Source: Paenibacillus naphthalenovorans (lineage in GTDB: Bacteria > Bacillota > Bacilli > Paenibacillales > NBRC-103111). From it: DNA of 64,000 bases. The notes beneath the pieces were generated by a model. It saw only the letters and a list, made by a program, of their open reading frames with translations, was not told the origin of the DNA and did no database searches. Each line of letters starts with the position of its first letter. The stretch's first letter is position 1. Shown in pieces: positions 56,792 to 64,000 of this stretch. A program made the position numbers and the translations under genes. The stretch spans positions 1 to 64,000 of the forward strand of contig NZ_FNDY01000007.1 of the NCBI RefSeq assembly GCF_900099895.1. Direction: 5' to 3'.

Positions 56792-57415
56792 TCATTTTTG
56801 GGCAAACATCAATCGCAAACCAATCACCGCATACAAAAGGGCCTTGGCCCTGTTGATCCATCGGATGGTTCCGGTTCGGGCACGCAGCTTGCTGCCGACA
56901 AAACCTGCGCCCAAGGACACCAGACTGAAAACAACGATGGCCTGGACCATAAAAATAACTCCCAATACCATCATCTGCAGAGCCGGATGGCTCCCGTCGG
57001 GCGTCACAAATTGAGGCAGCAGCGCCAGAAAAAAGAGCGACACCTTTGGATTGAGCATATTCATCAGAATGCCTCTGCGATACAGCGCTCCCGCACTTTG
57101 ACGCGGCACCCGTTCAAGCGACAATTCACCTGCTCCTTCCTTAAGAGCCTGCCAGGCCAAATATAAAAGATAGGCAGCTCCCGCATATTTGACAAGCTGG
57201 AAAAGCAGCGCAGAGTTATAAAGCAAGGCAGAAATGCCCGCTGCTGCGGCAAAGGTATGGGCAAGCACACCGGTACATAAACCCAATGCTGTGGCAATCC
57301 CCGCCTTACGGCCGTTGGATACGCTCTGTGCGGCAACAAACAGAATGTCCGGCCCCGGCGCCAGCGTCAGAAGTATGGATGCCGCCGTAAAATACAGTAC
57401 GATGTGAATATCCAT
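56792..57415 (-). CDS. LysE-family amino acid exporter
   Basis: 207 aa, about six membrane helices. N-terminal ILLTLAPGPDILFVAAQSVS and GRKAGIATALGLCTGVLAH are the LysE/RhtB family signature; NPKVSLFFLALLPQFV is the second. It exports amino acids or similar small molecules. Substrate unknown. Confidence 0.93.
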   Translation of the reverse strand: MDIHIVLYFTAASILLTLAPGPDILFVAAQSVSNGRKAGIATALGLCTGVLAHTFAAAAGISALLYNSALLFQLVKYAGAAYLLYLAWQALKEGAGELSLERVPRQSAGALYRRGILMNMLNPKVSLFFLALLPQFVTPDGSHPALQMMVLGVIFMVQAIVVFSLVSLGAGFVGSKLRARTGTIRWINRAKALLYAVIGLRLMFAQK

Positions 57416-57587
57416 AAGGTATGAGTCCTCCCTTAATCAGAAATCGTTTTATTCCGATATATACATCATGATGCTTCAGGGCAGCATGGACGAGTTGGCG
57501 CACAAGGCTAATCGTGCTATCATTTAGGCCGGCAATTCCGCCTATGGTGGAGAAATCAGGAAAACCGTATGAGAAAAGAGTGAGATA

Positions 57588-58271
57588 ATGAATAGATTGA
57601 TCTCTCTTCTGCAGAATGTGCCGTTGTTTCAGGATTTATCTGCAGCTGAGCTGGAGGAGATCTCTCCGTTATTTGCCGAACGCACATTTAAAAAAAATAC
57701 TGTTCTGTTTGTTGAAGGCGATCCCGGCGAAGAATTTTTTCTCGTACAAACCGGGGCTGTCAAGGTTTACCGAATCGATAATGCCAAGGAAATTATCCTC
57801 TCCCTGTTCCGGGAAGGTGATTTCTTTGGAGAGATGGCGCTGATCCAGCAAGGGATGAGACGCTCCGCCAGCGTCGAAACGCTGGAGGATTGTTCCATGT
57901 ATACGCTGACGCGATCCGATTTTCAACAATTCATGGAACGAAGTCCCAAACTGTGCCTGCGTCTGCTTGAAGTTACGATGGAACGACTTCGTAAAGCCAA
58001 TGAGCAAATTTACGATCTGACCTTTCTCGATGTCCGTTCGCGCACCGTCAAAATGATTTGCCGGCTGTCAGAACAATACGGTACGCCGAAGCCGGGCGGC
58101 ACGCTCATCAATATGAAGCTGACGCATCAGCAGCTCGCCAATATGGTAGGTACCGTGCGCGAGTCGGTCACCAAGGTCCTTCAGGATTTGCAGGAGGACG
58201 GAATCATCGCCATCGACAAGAAGTATATTCTGGTCAAAGAGCCCGAATCACTGAAGAAGCAGATTTATTAA
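57588..58271 (+). CDS. Crp/Fnr-family transcription regulator
   Basis: 227 aa. Cyclic-nucleotide-like sensor domain (residues 10-120: FVEGDPGEEFFLVQTGAVKV, GEMALIQQG), dimer helix, then winged HTH LTHQQLANMVGTVRESVTKV. No N-terminal Cys cluster, so it is not an iron-sulfur Fnr of E. coli type. Ligand unknown. Its stop overlaps the convergent mutY stop by 4 bp. Confidence 0.92.
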   Translation: MNRLISLLQNVPLFQDLSAAELEEISPLFAERTFKKNTVLFVEGDPGEEFFLVQTGAVKVYRIDNAKEIILSLFREGDFFGEMALIQQGMRRSASVETLEDCSMYTLTRSDFQQFMERSPKLCLRLLEVTMERLRKANEQIYDLTFLDVRSRTVKMICRLSEQYGTPKPGGTLINMKLTHQQLANMVGTVRESVTKVLQDLQEDGIIAIDKKYILVKEPESLKKQIY

Positions 58272-59434
58272 AGAACAGATTGTCTTGAATGGAGGCTGCG
58301 CCGCTCTTTTTCTTTCAACTGGAACGTACCTTTAAAATAGGTGTTCAAAATACGAAGGAATACATTCGGAAACGCATACTGCTCCATCTCCTCGCGGCTG
58401 ATCCAACGATAATGTGACGGCAGCAGCTCAGGCAGCTCCGAAAGCAGCGGCGAAGGCTCGGGCCGGCATACGTATACCTGCATATCCCAGCGGATATGGC
58501 TGAATACGTGCTCCGCCTGCATAAGCAGGTGAAGCGAGTCGATGCCCAGTCCGTCGGCGGCCAGATGCGAGGCCAACGCCTCATGCGCGGCGGCCGGATC
58601 TCCGGCAGCGCCAGTGGCAAGCGTATGCGGCAGCTCCCACATCCGGGCGAGCAGCCCTTCCGCCGGACGCTGGCGGATCAATACCTTGCCGGTATGCTCA
58701 CCGGTACCCTCGACCAGCGCTGTGTATCTGCTCTCCGGACGCGGGGGCTTCGCCTTCTTTTTGATCGGGAGGGAGTCCTCCATTCCGGCGGCTCTTCCCG
58801 CGCAGTGCGCCATCACCGGACAGGTCAGGCAGTGCGGTGATTTGGGCGTGCAAACCAGCGCGCCGAGTTCCATGAGCGCTTGGTTGAAATCCCCGGCCTC
58901 CCCTTCCGGAATCAGTTCCTTTGCCAGCTTTTCCATAAGCACGCGGGTACTGCCTTTCATGATGTCCTCTTCAATGAGAAAATAGCGCGACAGCACACGC
59001 ATAACATTGCCGTCTACCGCGGGCTCCGGTTTATTGTAGGCGATGCTGAGAATCGCTCCGGCCGTATAAGGTCCAACGCCCTTCAGCGAGAATACGTCCT
59101 CCTTCGTATCCGGCACGGTACCCCCGTAGCGCTCCTGTACTTCCCGTACAGCGGTTTGGAGATTGCGGGCACGCGAATAATATCCGAGTCCTTCCCACGC
59201 CTTGAGCACCTCTTCTTCCGGCGCTTCCGCCAACGCCTCTATCGTCGGGAACTTGTCCATGAAGCGTTCAAAATAAGGAATGACCGTGTCAACGCGAGTC
59301 TGCTGCAGCATAATTTCCGATACCCAGATATGATATGGATTACGGCTGCGCCGCCAAGGAAGATCGCGTTTATGCCGCTTATACCAGGACATCAGCTCTG
59401 CGCTGAAATATTGTTTTTGTTCTAAACTGTACAT
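58268..59434 (-). CDS. mutY: A/G-specific adenine glycosylase
   Basis: 388 aa with the start at MYSLEQKQYFSAELMSWY (AAGGAG upstream); a much longer frame crosses the AraC gene and is rejected. Catalytic domain: PWRRSRNPYHIWVSEIMLQQ, HhH FSLKGVGPYTAGAI with AVDGNVMRVLSR (Asp). 4Fe-4S site CTPKSPHCLTCPVMAHC. C-terminal MutT-like domain (LIRQRPAEGLLARMWELP) recognises 8-oxoG. It removes A mispaired with 8-oxoG. Confidence 0.96.
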   Translation of the reverse strand: MYSLEQKQYFSAELMSWYKRHKRDLPWRRSRNPYHIWVSEIMLQQTRVDTVIPYFERFMDKFPTIEALAEAPEEEVLKAWEGLGYYSRARNLQTAVREVQERYGGTVPDTKEDVFSLKGVGPYTAGAILSIAYNKPEPAVDGNVMRVLSRYFLIEEDIMKGSTRVLMEKLAKELIPEGEAGDFNQALMELGALVCTPKSPHCLTCPVMAHCAGRAAGMEDSLPIKKKAKPPRPESRYTALVEGTGEHTGKVLIRQRPAEGLLARMWELPHTLATGAAGDPAAAHEALASHLAADGLGIDSLHLLMQAEHVFSHIRWDMQVYVCRPEPSPLLSELPELLPSHYRWISREEMEQYAFPNVFLRILNTYFKGTFQLKEKERRSLHSRQSVL

Positions 59435-59497
59435 GATGTCTCCTTCTCTTTGCACACGTTTTCGAGATATAATAAATTTAAAAACATGAAAGGACCG

Positions 59498-60358
59498 ATG
59501 CCGATGCTCACCCCCGGAGAGTTGGCCTCTCGCTTGAATAAGCTGGTGATATCCATTCTTATTGTCGGCCATAGAAAGTGCGAGACGGACTGGTACCAAA
59601 AAGCGCAGCCGATCAAACATCATTCCGTCTGGCTCATCATCAAGGGGAAGGGCACCTTCACCATCAATGGAACCCATTATCCGGCGGAGCCCGGCAAGCT
59701 CTTTTGGTTTGCCCCCGGTATGGTCGTGGAGCGCACCACCGATCCGGAGCATCCCCTGGAATACTATTTCATACGTTTTCATTATACGGAATGTTATGAG
59801 GATAAGGAACAGTGGGTTTACAACAACGCCTCGGAAACGCGTTTTCCCTTGGAGGGTATGTATACGGTAACCAACACCCCCCAGCTGATCTATCTGTTTG
59901 AGCAGCTGGATGTGCTGTGGAAGCGGCGGGGGCACATGACGGCGATGCGCCGCAAAATCTTGCTTCAGGAACTGCTGCTGACGCTCGTGACCGATTTTCG
60001 CGCACAAAAAATTGCGGGCGATACCACCGCCGCCATTGAGTTAACCCAGGATTATATGATAGGCCACTATCAGGAGCCGCTCACGCTGGAAGGATTGGCC
60101 CAAATGGCGGGGCTGAGCGTCAGCCACTATTCCCGGTTGTTCAAAAAATATATCGGCTACAGCCCCATCGATTACTTGACGCACCTGCGTGTTGACCGGG
60201 CCAAGGAGCTTCTCGTGCTTTCGGATTATCGTCTGAAATCGATCGCAAGCAGCGTGGGCTATACGGACGAGTTTTATTTCAGCCGCATCTTCAAAAAAGT
60301 GACCGGCGTCTCCCCTCGGGAATACGCAAAAAATCATCGGATTACTTCGGGGAACTGA
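59498..60358 (+). CDS. AraC-family transcription regulator
   Basis: 286 aa, start at MPMLTPGELASRLNK (AAAGGA upstream); a second ATG two codons on is an alternative. N-terminal cupin domain (VWLIIKGKGTFTINGTHYPA, GKLFWFAPGMV). C-terminal double HTH: LEGLAQMAGLSVSHYSRLFK and IASSVGYTDEFYFSRIFKKV, GVSPREYAKNH. Typical sugar-responsive regulator of Paenibacillus. Divergent from mutY; target unknown. Confidence 0.93.
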   Translation: MPMLTPGELASRLNKLVISILIVGHRKCETDWYQKAQPIKHHSVWLIIKGKGTFTINGTHYPAEPGKLFWFAPGMVVERTTDPEHPLEYYFIRFHYTECYEDKEQWVYNNASETRFPLEGMYTVTNTPQLIYLFEQLDVLWKRRGHMTAMRRKILLQELLLTLVTDFRAQKIAGDTTAAIELTQDYMIGHYQEPLTLEGLAQMAGLSVSHYSRLFKKYIGYSPIDYLTHLRVDRAKELLVLSDYRLKSIASSVGYTDEFYFSRIFKKVTGVSPREYAKNHRITSGN

Positions 60359-60571
60359 GCCCTCGGAGCAACTGGCTCGTCAGGGTATACCGGCACGTTT
60401 GACTTCACTACCGAAAAAAGTGTACTCTCTCTTTAGAAAGCGCGAACTTACCATGATTGTTTAGCTGCCCTTATGACTTGTTGATCATGAGATGGCACTT
60501 CGTACGTGCGGCCGCCGGTTTTTTCAGGCGGCTAAAAAGGTTAAACCGGCTGCGGCCAAAGAGGTGTAACG

Positions 60572-61111
60572 ATGAGTATTAATCAAGTGGAAGCCGCCTA
60601 TCAAAAGGCTGCGCCATATACCGCTTTTCTGTATATCTGGGGCCTGCAATGGGCGCTGTCGGCCGGGTTGCGGTTTTTTGCGCAATGGCGGGATCTCGAT
60701 CCGCTGCAGCCGGTCGTGATGTGGACGGCACTTGCGGCATCCGCGGTCCTGCTGTTTAGGACATTTCGCCACTATGGCGGGACAAGCCCTGCCTTAAGCG
60801 GAGCCGGTATAACCCTGTGCGCCGCAGTAGTGCTGGTTGTGTCGGGGCTCTATGCGCTGGCGCGCTGGAAAAGCATCGACCCGTTGGTTTGGCCGCTGTT
60901 TAAGGGCATACTGCTGACATTGGCTTACGCTTGGTTTAGCCGCTGGTTAGGACGCCCGCTGCTGTATCTAAGCTTATGGATGCTGGCTTTAACCGTAACC
61001 GTGGCTTGGTCATATTTAGGCTTTGCGCAGGTAGCTCTCGGAGTCTTCGGCGGACTCAGTATGATGGCTCTCGCATGGATGATCGGTATGTGGAACAGGG
61101 GGACGAGGTAA
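60572..61111 (+). CDS. Six-helix membrane protein, cytochrome-linked
   Basis: 179 aa with about five to six hydrophobic segments (TAFLYIWGLQWALSAGLRFF, AVVLVVSGLYAL, ILLTLAYAWFSRWL). Ribosome binding site AAAGAGGTG. It lies 2 bp before a cytochrome c gene, so the two are co-transcribed; it may be the membrane partner of that cytochrome, but no heme ligand pattern is clear. Confidence 0.7.
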   Translation: MSINQVEAAYQKAAPYTAFLYIWGLQWALSAGLRFFAQWRDLDPLQPVVMWTALAASAVLLFRTFRHYGGTSPALSGAGITLCAAVVLVVSGLYALARWKSIDPLVWPLFKGILLTLAYAWFSRWLGRPLLYLSLWMLALTVTVAWSYLGFAQVALGVFGGLSMMALAWMIGMWNRGTR

Positions 61112-61113
61112 GA

Positions 61114-61494
61114 ATGAAACGTATGAATACTTGGGCCGCTTTTTCAATGGCGTTAATGATGGCAGCCGTTCTCGGAGCATGCACGCCCCAAAATAGCCCT
61201 GCGCCGTTTGGCGGCGGTAAATCCTCCGGCGGCATGACGGAGGAGCAGGCGATGGCCGGAGCGAGCGATACGGTGCAATCGCTCTATAAGCAGAACTGTA
61301 TGTCATGCCATGCCTCCAACCTGGAAGGAAAAGTAGGGCCAAATACAAACCTGCAGCAAGCAGGCGCACGACTGACCAAGGAGCAAATCGTCGAGCAGAT
61401 CAATCGGGGCGGCAACGGCATGCCCGGCTATCAAGGCAAGCTCAAAACCGAGGAGATTGATGCGCTCGCCGATTGGCTGGCAAACAAAAAATAA
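61114..61494 (+). CDS. Lipoprotein c-type cytochrome
   Basis: 126 aa with the start at MKRMNTWAAFSMAL (GAGGTAAG upstream); a longer frame is spurious. Signal with lipobox AVLGAC (Cys about 23). One heme c site CMSCH near residue 65, and axial Met in GGNGMPGYQGK near 100. Resembles cytochrome c-551/CccB of Bacilli, anchored outside the membrane in respiratory electron transfer. Confidence 0.92.
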   Translation: MKRMNTWAAFSMALMMAAVLGACTPQNSPAPFGGGKSSGGMTEEQAMAGASDTVQSLYKQNCMSCHASNLEGKVGPNTNLQQAGARLTKEQIVEQINRGGNGMPGYQGKLKTEEIDALADWLANKK

Positions 61495-61552
61495 TCCGAT
61501 GCCGGCCGACGTTAGACGGTTTTTCAGCGTAACAGCGACCTGAACGCTTAAT

Positions 61553-61596
61553 CAAACAAGCAGCCCCTCTTAAGAAGGGACTGCTTGTTTGCTTTT
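61553..61596. terminator. Terminator between cytochrome c and acpS
   Basis: CAAACAAGCAG.CCCTCTT and AAGGGACTGCTTGTTTG form a long stem between convergent genes, followed by CTTTT on plus. Confidence 0.85.
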
Positions 61597-61608
61597 ACAC
61601 TGCCGTTT

Positions 61609-62037
61609 TCATCCGGCCGCGCCCTCTCTGCGCTCCACAATCGCGTAAGCCATCGCGGTCGTCTCCGTATGAGTGACGCTCAGGTGAATCCAAATAGAGC
61701 CGCTTGTCCCCGCGCCCGGGAGTAATCCGGCCGCAATCATCCGCTCCATCGCTGTCTCCGATAACCGGCAAACCGGTTTGCCCTTCGGATCAGGCAGGAT
61801 CTCTACATCCTGAAATGAGAGCTCTTTGCCGATGCCGCAGCCGATCGCCTTCGATACCGCTTCTTTGGCTGCAAAGCGGCCTGCCGTAAATTCAGCCAAG
61901 CGCCCCTGTTTGCCCTCAGCCAGCTCGCGCTCGCGGGGTGTGAGAACCCGCTCCAAAAATCTTCCGCCCGCGGGCTGCTCCAAAATTTTGCGCACGCGCG
62001 CGATATCCAGTAAATCGGTGCCGATGCCGATAATCAT
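61609..62037 (-). CDS. acpS: Holo-[acyl-carrier-protein] synthase
   Basis: 142 aa. MIIGIGTDLLDIARVRKIL, RELAEGKQGRLAEFTAGRFA, AAKEAVSKAIGCGIG and HLSVTHTETTAMAYAIVE contain all AcpS motifs, with the Mg ligands Asp8 and Glu in KEA. It puts the phosphopantetheine arm on acyl carrier protein. Slightly longer than the usual 120-130 aa at the C-terminus. Confidence 0.96.
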   Translation of the reverse strand: MIIGIGTDLLDIARVRKILEQPAGGRFLERVLTPRERELAEGKQGRLAEFTAGRFAAKEAVSKAIGCGIGKELSFQDVEILPDPKGKPVCRLSETAMERMIAAGLLPGAGTSGSIWIHLSVTHTETTAMAYAIVERREGAAG

Positions 62038-62151
62038 AGCGCTTGTTCCTTTCCGGTTTCGCGTTTTGCTTCTCTTGGTGGTACAATGTGGTGTGGATTA
62101 ATAGATTAATCGTATCCGATCCGACCATGAAGTTCAAGGAGGATGCAGTGG

Positions 62152-63507
62152 ATGAAAGCAAATGAAAAGCAGTTGCTTTTGCAAATGGACCGTCAGCATG
62201 TATGGCACCCTTTTACCCAGATGAAGGATTACGCTGATACGGATCCCGTTCTGATCGAGAAAGCGGAAGGCGTCTACTTATATGATGCCGACGGGAATCG
62301 TTACTACGATACCAACTCTTCCTGGTGGGTTAACGTGCACGGTCATGCGCATCCGCGTATCCGGGAGGCCATAAACCGGCAGCTTGCCCAAATGGATCAC
62401 GTGATGTTCGCCGGCCTTACGCATCGGCCCGGTATTGAATTGGCTCATCAATTGGTTGAGCTTACTCCGCCCGGGCTGGACCGAGTGTTTTACTCCGACA
62501 ACGGCTCCACTTCCGTGGAAGTGGCGTTGAAGATGTCGTTTCAATATTGGCAGCAAACCGGACGGACCGGCAAAACCAAATTCGCCTTCGTGGAGAACAG
62601 CTATCACGGCGATACGATCGGAGCGGTCAGCGTCGGCGGCGTAGATCATTACTTCTCCGTATTCCGGCCCCTGCTGTTCGCGGCCAGCGCGGTACCGTCG
62701 CCGGACGTGCGCAAGGGACCCAGCGCCGAGGCTTGTGTGGCGGAGGCGCTGGAGGGCGCACGCAAGCTCTTTGAATCATCGGCGGACGAGCTGGCTGCGC
62801 TGATCGTCGAGCCGATGATTCAGGCCGCGGGAGGAATGATCATATACCCCGCCGCGTATTTGCAAGGATTGCGTGAGCTGTGCACGCAATATGAAGTACA
62901 CCTTATCGCCGACGAAGTGGCGGTCGGGTTCGGCCGGACAGGCCGGATGTTCGCTTGCGATCACGCAGGGATCTCGCCGGACTTCATGTGCCTGTCCAAA
63001 GGGCTTACGGCGGGCGTGCTGCCTCTGTCCGCTACAATCACGACGAATGCGATCTACGACGCATTCTATGACGACTACGTGAAGCTGAAGACCTTCACGC
63101 ACGGTCACAGCTTCACCGGCAATCCGCTCGCTGCGGCTGTAGCGCTGGAATCGCTTCGCATCTTTGAGGAAGAACGCGTCTTGGACCACGTCCAGGATGC
63201 GGCGGCTCACCTTAAAGAACAGCTGAAGCGATTTGAGGCATTTTCCGGCGTAGCGAACGTGCGCAGCCTCGGCATGGTCGGCGCCTTCGAGCTGTATAAG
63301 GACCGCGCCGCCGGAGTTCGCTTCGATTTTGCCGAGCGCATCGGCTTCCGCGTATATCTGGAAGGGCTGAAGGAAGGCCTGTTCCTGCGCCCGCTTGGGG
63401 ATACGATCTATTATTGGCTGCCGCTGTGCACCACCAAAGAGCAGATCGACGATATCGTCGCCCGGACGGAAACCGTGCTGAAGCGGATGGGCTTCCGAGA
63501 TTTCTAA
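62152..63507 (+). CDS. bioA: Adenosylmethionine-8-amino-7-oxononanoate aminotransferase
   Basis: 451 aa with the start at MKANEKQLLLQMDRQHVWHP after AAGGAGG (an ATG three codons earlier overlaps the spacing). VWHPFTQMKDY and WWVNVHGHAHPRI are BioA-specific; the PLP lysine lies in MCLSKGLTAGVLPLS; VENSYHGDTIGAVSVGG and HGHSFTGNPLAAA follow. It makes DAPA in biotin synthesis using SAM. No other bio gene is in the window. Confidence 0.95.
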   Translation: MKANEKQLLLQMDRQHVWHPFTQMKDYADTDPVLIEKAEGVYLYDADGNRYYDTNSSWWVNVHGHAHPRIREAINRQLAQMDHVMFAGLTHRPGIELAHQLVELTPPGLDRVFYSDNGSTSVEVALKMSFQYWQQTGRTGKTKFAFVENSYHGDTIGAVSVGGVDHYFSVFRPLLFAASAVPSPDVRKGPSAEACVAEALEGARKLFESSADELAALIVEPMIQAAGGMIIYPAAYLQGLRELCTQYEVHLIADEVAVGFGRTGRMFACDHAGISPDFMCLSKGLTAGVLPLSATITTNAIYDAFYDDYVKLKTFTHGHSFTGNPLAAAVALESLRIFEEERVLDHVQDAAAHLKEQLKRFEAFSGVANVRSLGMVGAFELYKDRAAGVRFDFAERIGFRVYLEGLKEGLFLRPLGDTIYYWLPLCTTKEQIDDIVARTETVLKRMGFRDF

Positions 63508-63598
63508 GTCTCGTCCCTGCATAAATCTCTCCTTTGTTTCATACAGCTTAATGGAGCCTTGCGCTTTAAATGCGGTTTGGGATAAGGAGGGGTTTCTT

Positions 63599-63931
63599 CT
63601 GTTTACACGCATCAATCAACTGTTGATCGAGCTGCCGCAGTCCCCGTATGCGGATCCGAATGCGGCGCACGGACGCACAAAATGCGCGTCTACGAGATGA
63701 CCAATCATCCGGTTGCCCGTGAAATGATCGGTTACCTGCTCGTTCGAGGCGGCGTACATATCCTGGCGTATGCCAAAGCCCTGGAGGTGGCCACCGGGAC
63801 GACGAAGGTGTCCCGCAAGGGGCTCCGATCCCCGAACATGCGGAGTTCCCGAAGAATTCGCCCCCGGCGTCTCCCAAGAGGATGTTCTGGAAATCGCAAA
63901 AAGGCTGCAAAATGCCGCCGGAATAAAGTAA
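63599..63931 (+). pseudogene. Decayed manganese catalase
   Basis: AAGGAGG is followed by a CTG where ATG is expected, then LFTRINQLLIELPQSPYADP and NAA, the N-terminus of Mn catalases. The reading then jumps to RVYEMTNHPVAREMIGYLLV, RGGVHILAYAKALEVATG (metal-binding centre) and, in another frame, EDVLEIAKRLQNAAGIK and a stop. About half the usual roughly 280 residues are gone, with at least two frame changes. It cannot be active. Confidence 0.8.
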
Positions 63932-64000
63932 GGCAGGCACACAGACAAACCACCTTGCAGCCTAAAGGGGCATGCTCGTACTCATACATGCCTTTTCGGT

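Noticed and set aside
58268..60007. 579-codon version of mutY
   Set aside because: The N-terminal 191 codons are antisense to the AraC gene. The family start MYSLEQKQ at 59434 has AAGGAG before it.
1..64000. CRISPR arrays and tRNA genes
   Set aside because: No regularly spaced repeats of 25-40 bp with unique spacers and no cloverleaf with TTCRANNC plus acceptor pairing was noticed on reading; a tRNAscan and CRISPR search would be the proper test.

Overview
The window looks like a chromosome segment of a Paenibacillus-like, spore-forming member of the Bacillota, carrying a complete transposable (Mu-like) prophage. The host assignment rests on the rRNA leader and boxA style, strong AGGAGG ribosome binding sites, Firmicute genes such as yneF, a DUF402 phosphatase-like gene and folE, and Bacillus-type LexA-box spacing. 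The species cannot be named from this sequence alone.

Host left flank (1-3428). The 5' end of a 16S rRNA gene leaves the window to the left, preceded by a boxA leader and two tandem promoters. Then come an inositol-monophosphatase-family gene, an ABC-2-type permease, and the C-terminal part of the permease's partner ATPase.

Prophage (3429-38409, 34,981 bp). It begins TGTAG and ends CTACA, is flanked by a 5-bp target duplication GGATC, and cuts the ABC ATPase gene in two. Deleting the element plus one GGATC copy restores one open frame of about 241 residues. The functional order runs from right to left. A divergent control region with four phased operators separates an S24/CI-type repressor (plus strand) from a Ner/Cro-like gene. 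Then follow a MuA-like DDE transposase, a MuB-like ATPase, small early genes (including a Spo0E-like phosphatase, a DnaC/DnaI-like loader and Gam), GemA and the Mor-like activator. The late block holds small terminase, large terminase, portal, gpF-like protein, protease/scaffold, capsid, connectors, sheath, a 2[4Fe-4S] ferredoxin, tube, frameshifted tail chaperone, tape measure, baseplate, fibre, endolysin and holin. The terminal module is an adenine/cytosine methyltransferase plus an XRE regulator, behind a terminator and a LexA box, at the place where Mu carries mom.

Non-canonical parts of the prophage include the ferredoxin inside the tail operon, the Spo0E-like gene, a structured element of about 65-75 nt repeated three times just upstream of early-gene ribosome binding sites, a membrane-protein moron on the opposite strand with its own promoter and terminator, a tandem palindrome present both mid-genome and near the early end, and a roughly 560-bp gap between the terminase subunits with perfect hairpins.

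Host right flank (38410-64000). It starts with the N-terminal part of the split ATPase and a decayed EcsB-like permease. Then come fabI, a small conserved gene, a secreted-type amidase-domain gene, citB (aconitase), an IclR regulator, an alpha/beta hydrolase, a DUF2935-superoxide dismutase fusion, folE, yneF, a tight operon (DUF402, signal-peptidase remnant, queG, ogt, HD-GYP), a GNAT acetyltransferase, xylA with a palindromic operator, sodA, a LysE exporter, a Crp/Fnr regulator, mutY, an AraC regulator, a membrane protein with a c-type cytochrome lipoprotein, acpS, bioA, and a decayed manganese catalase.
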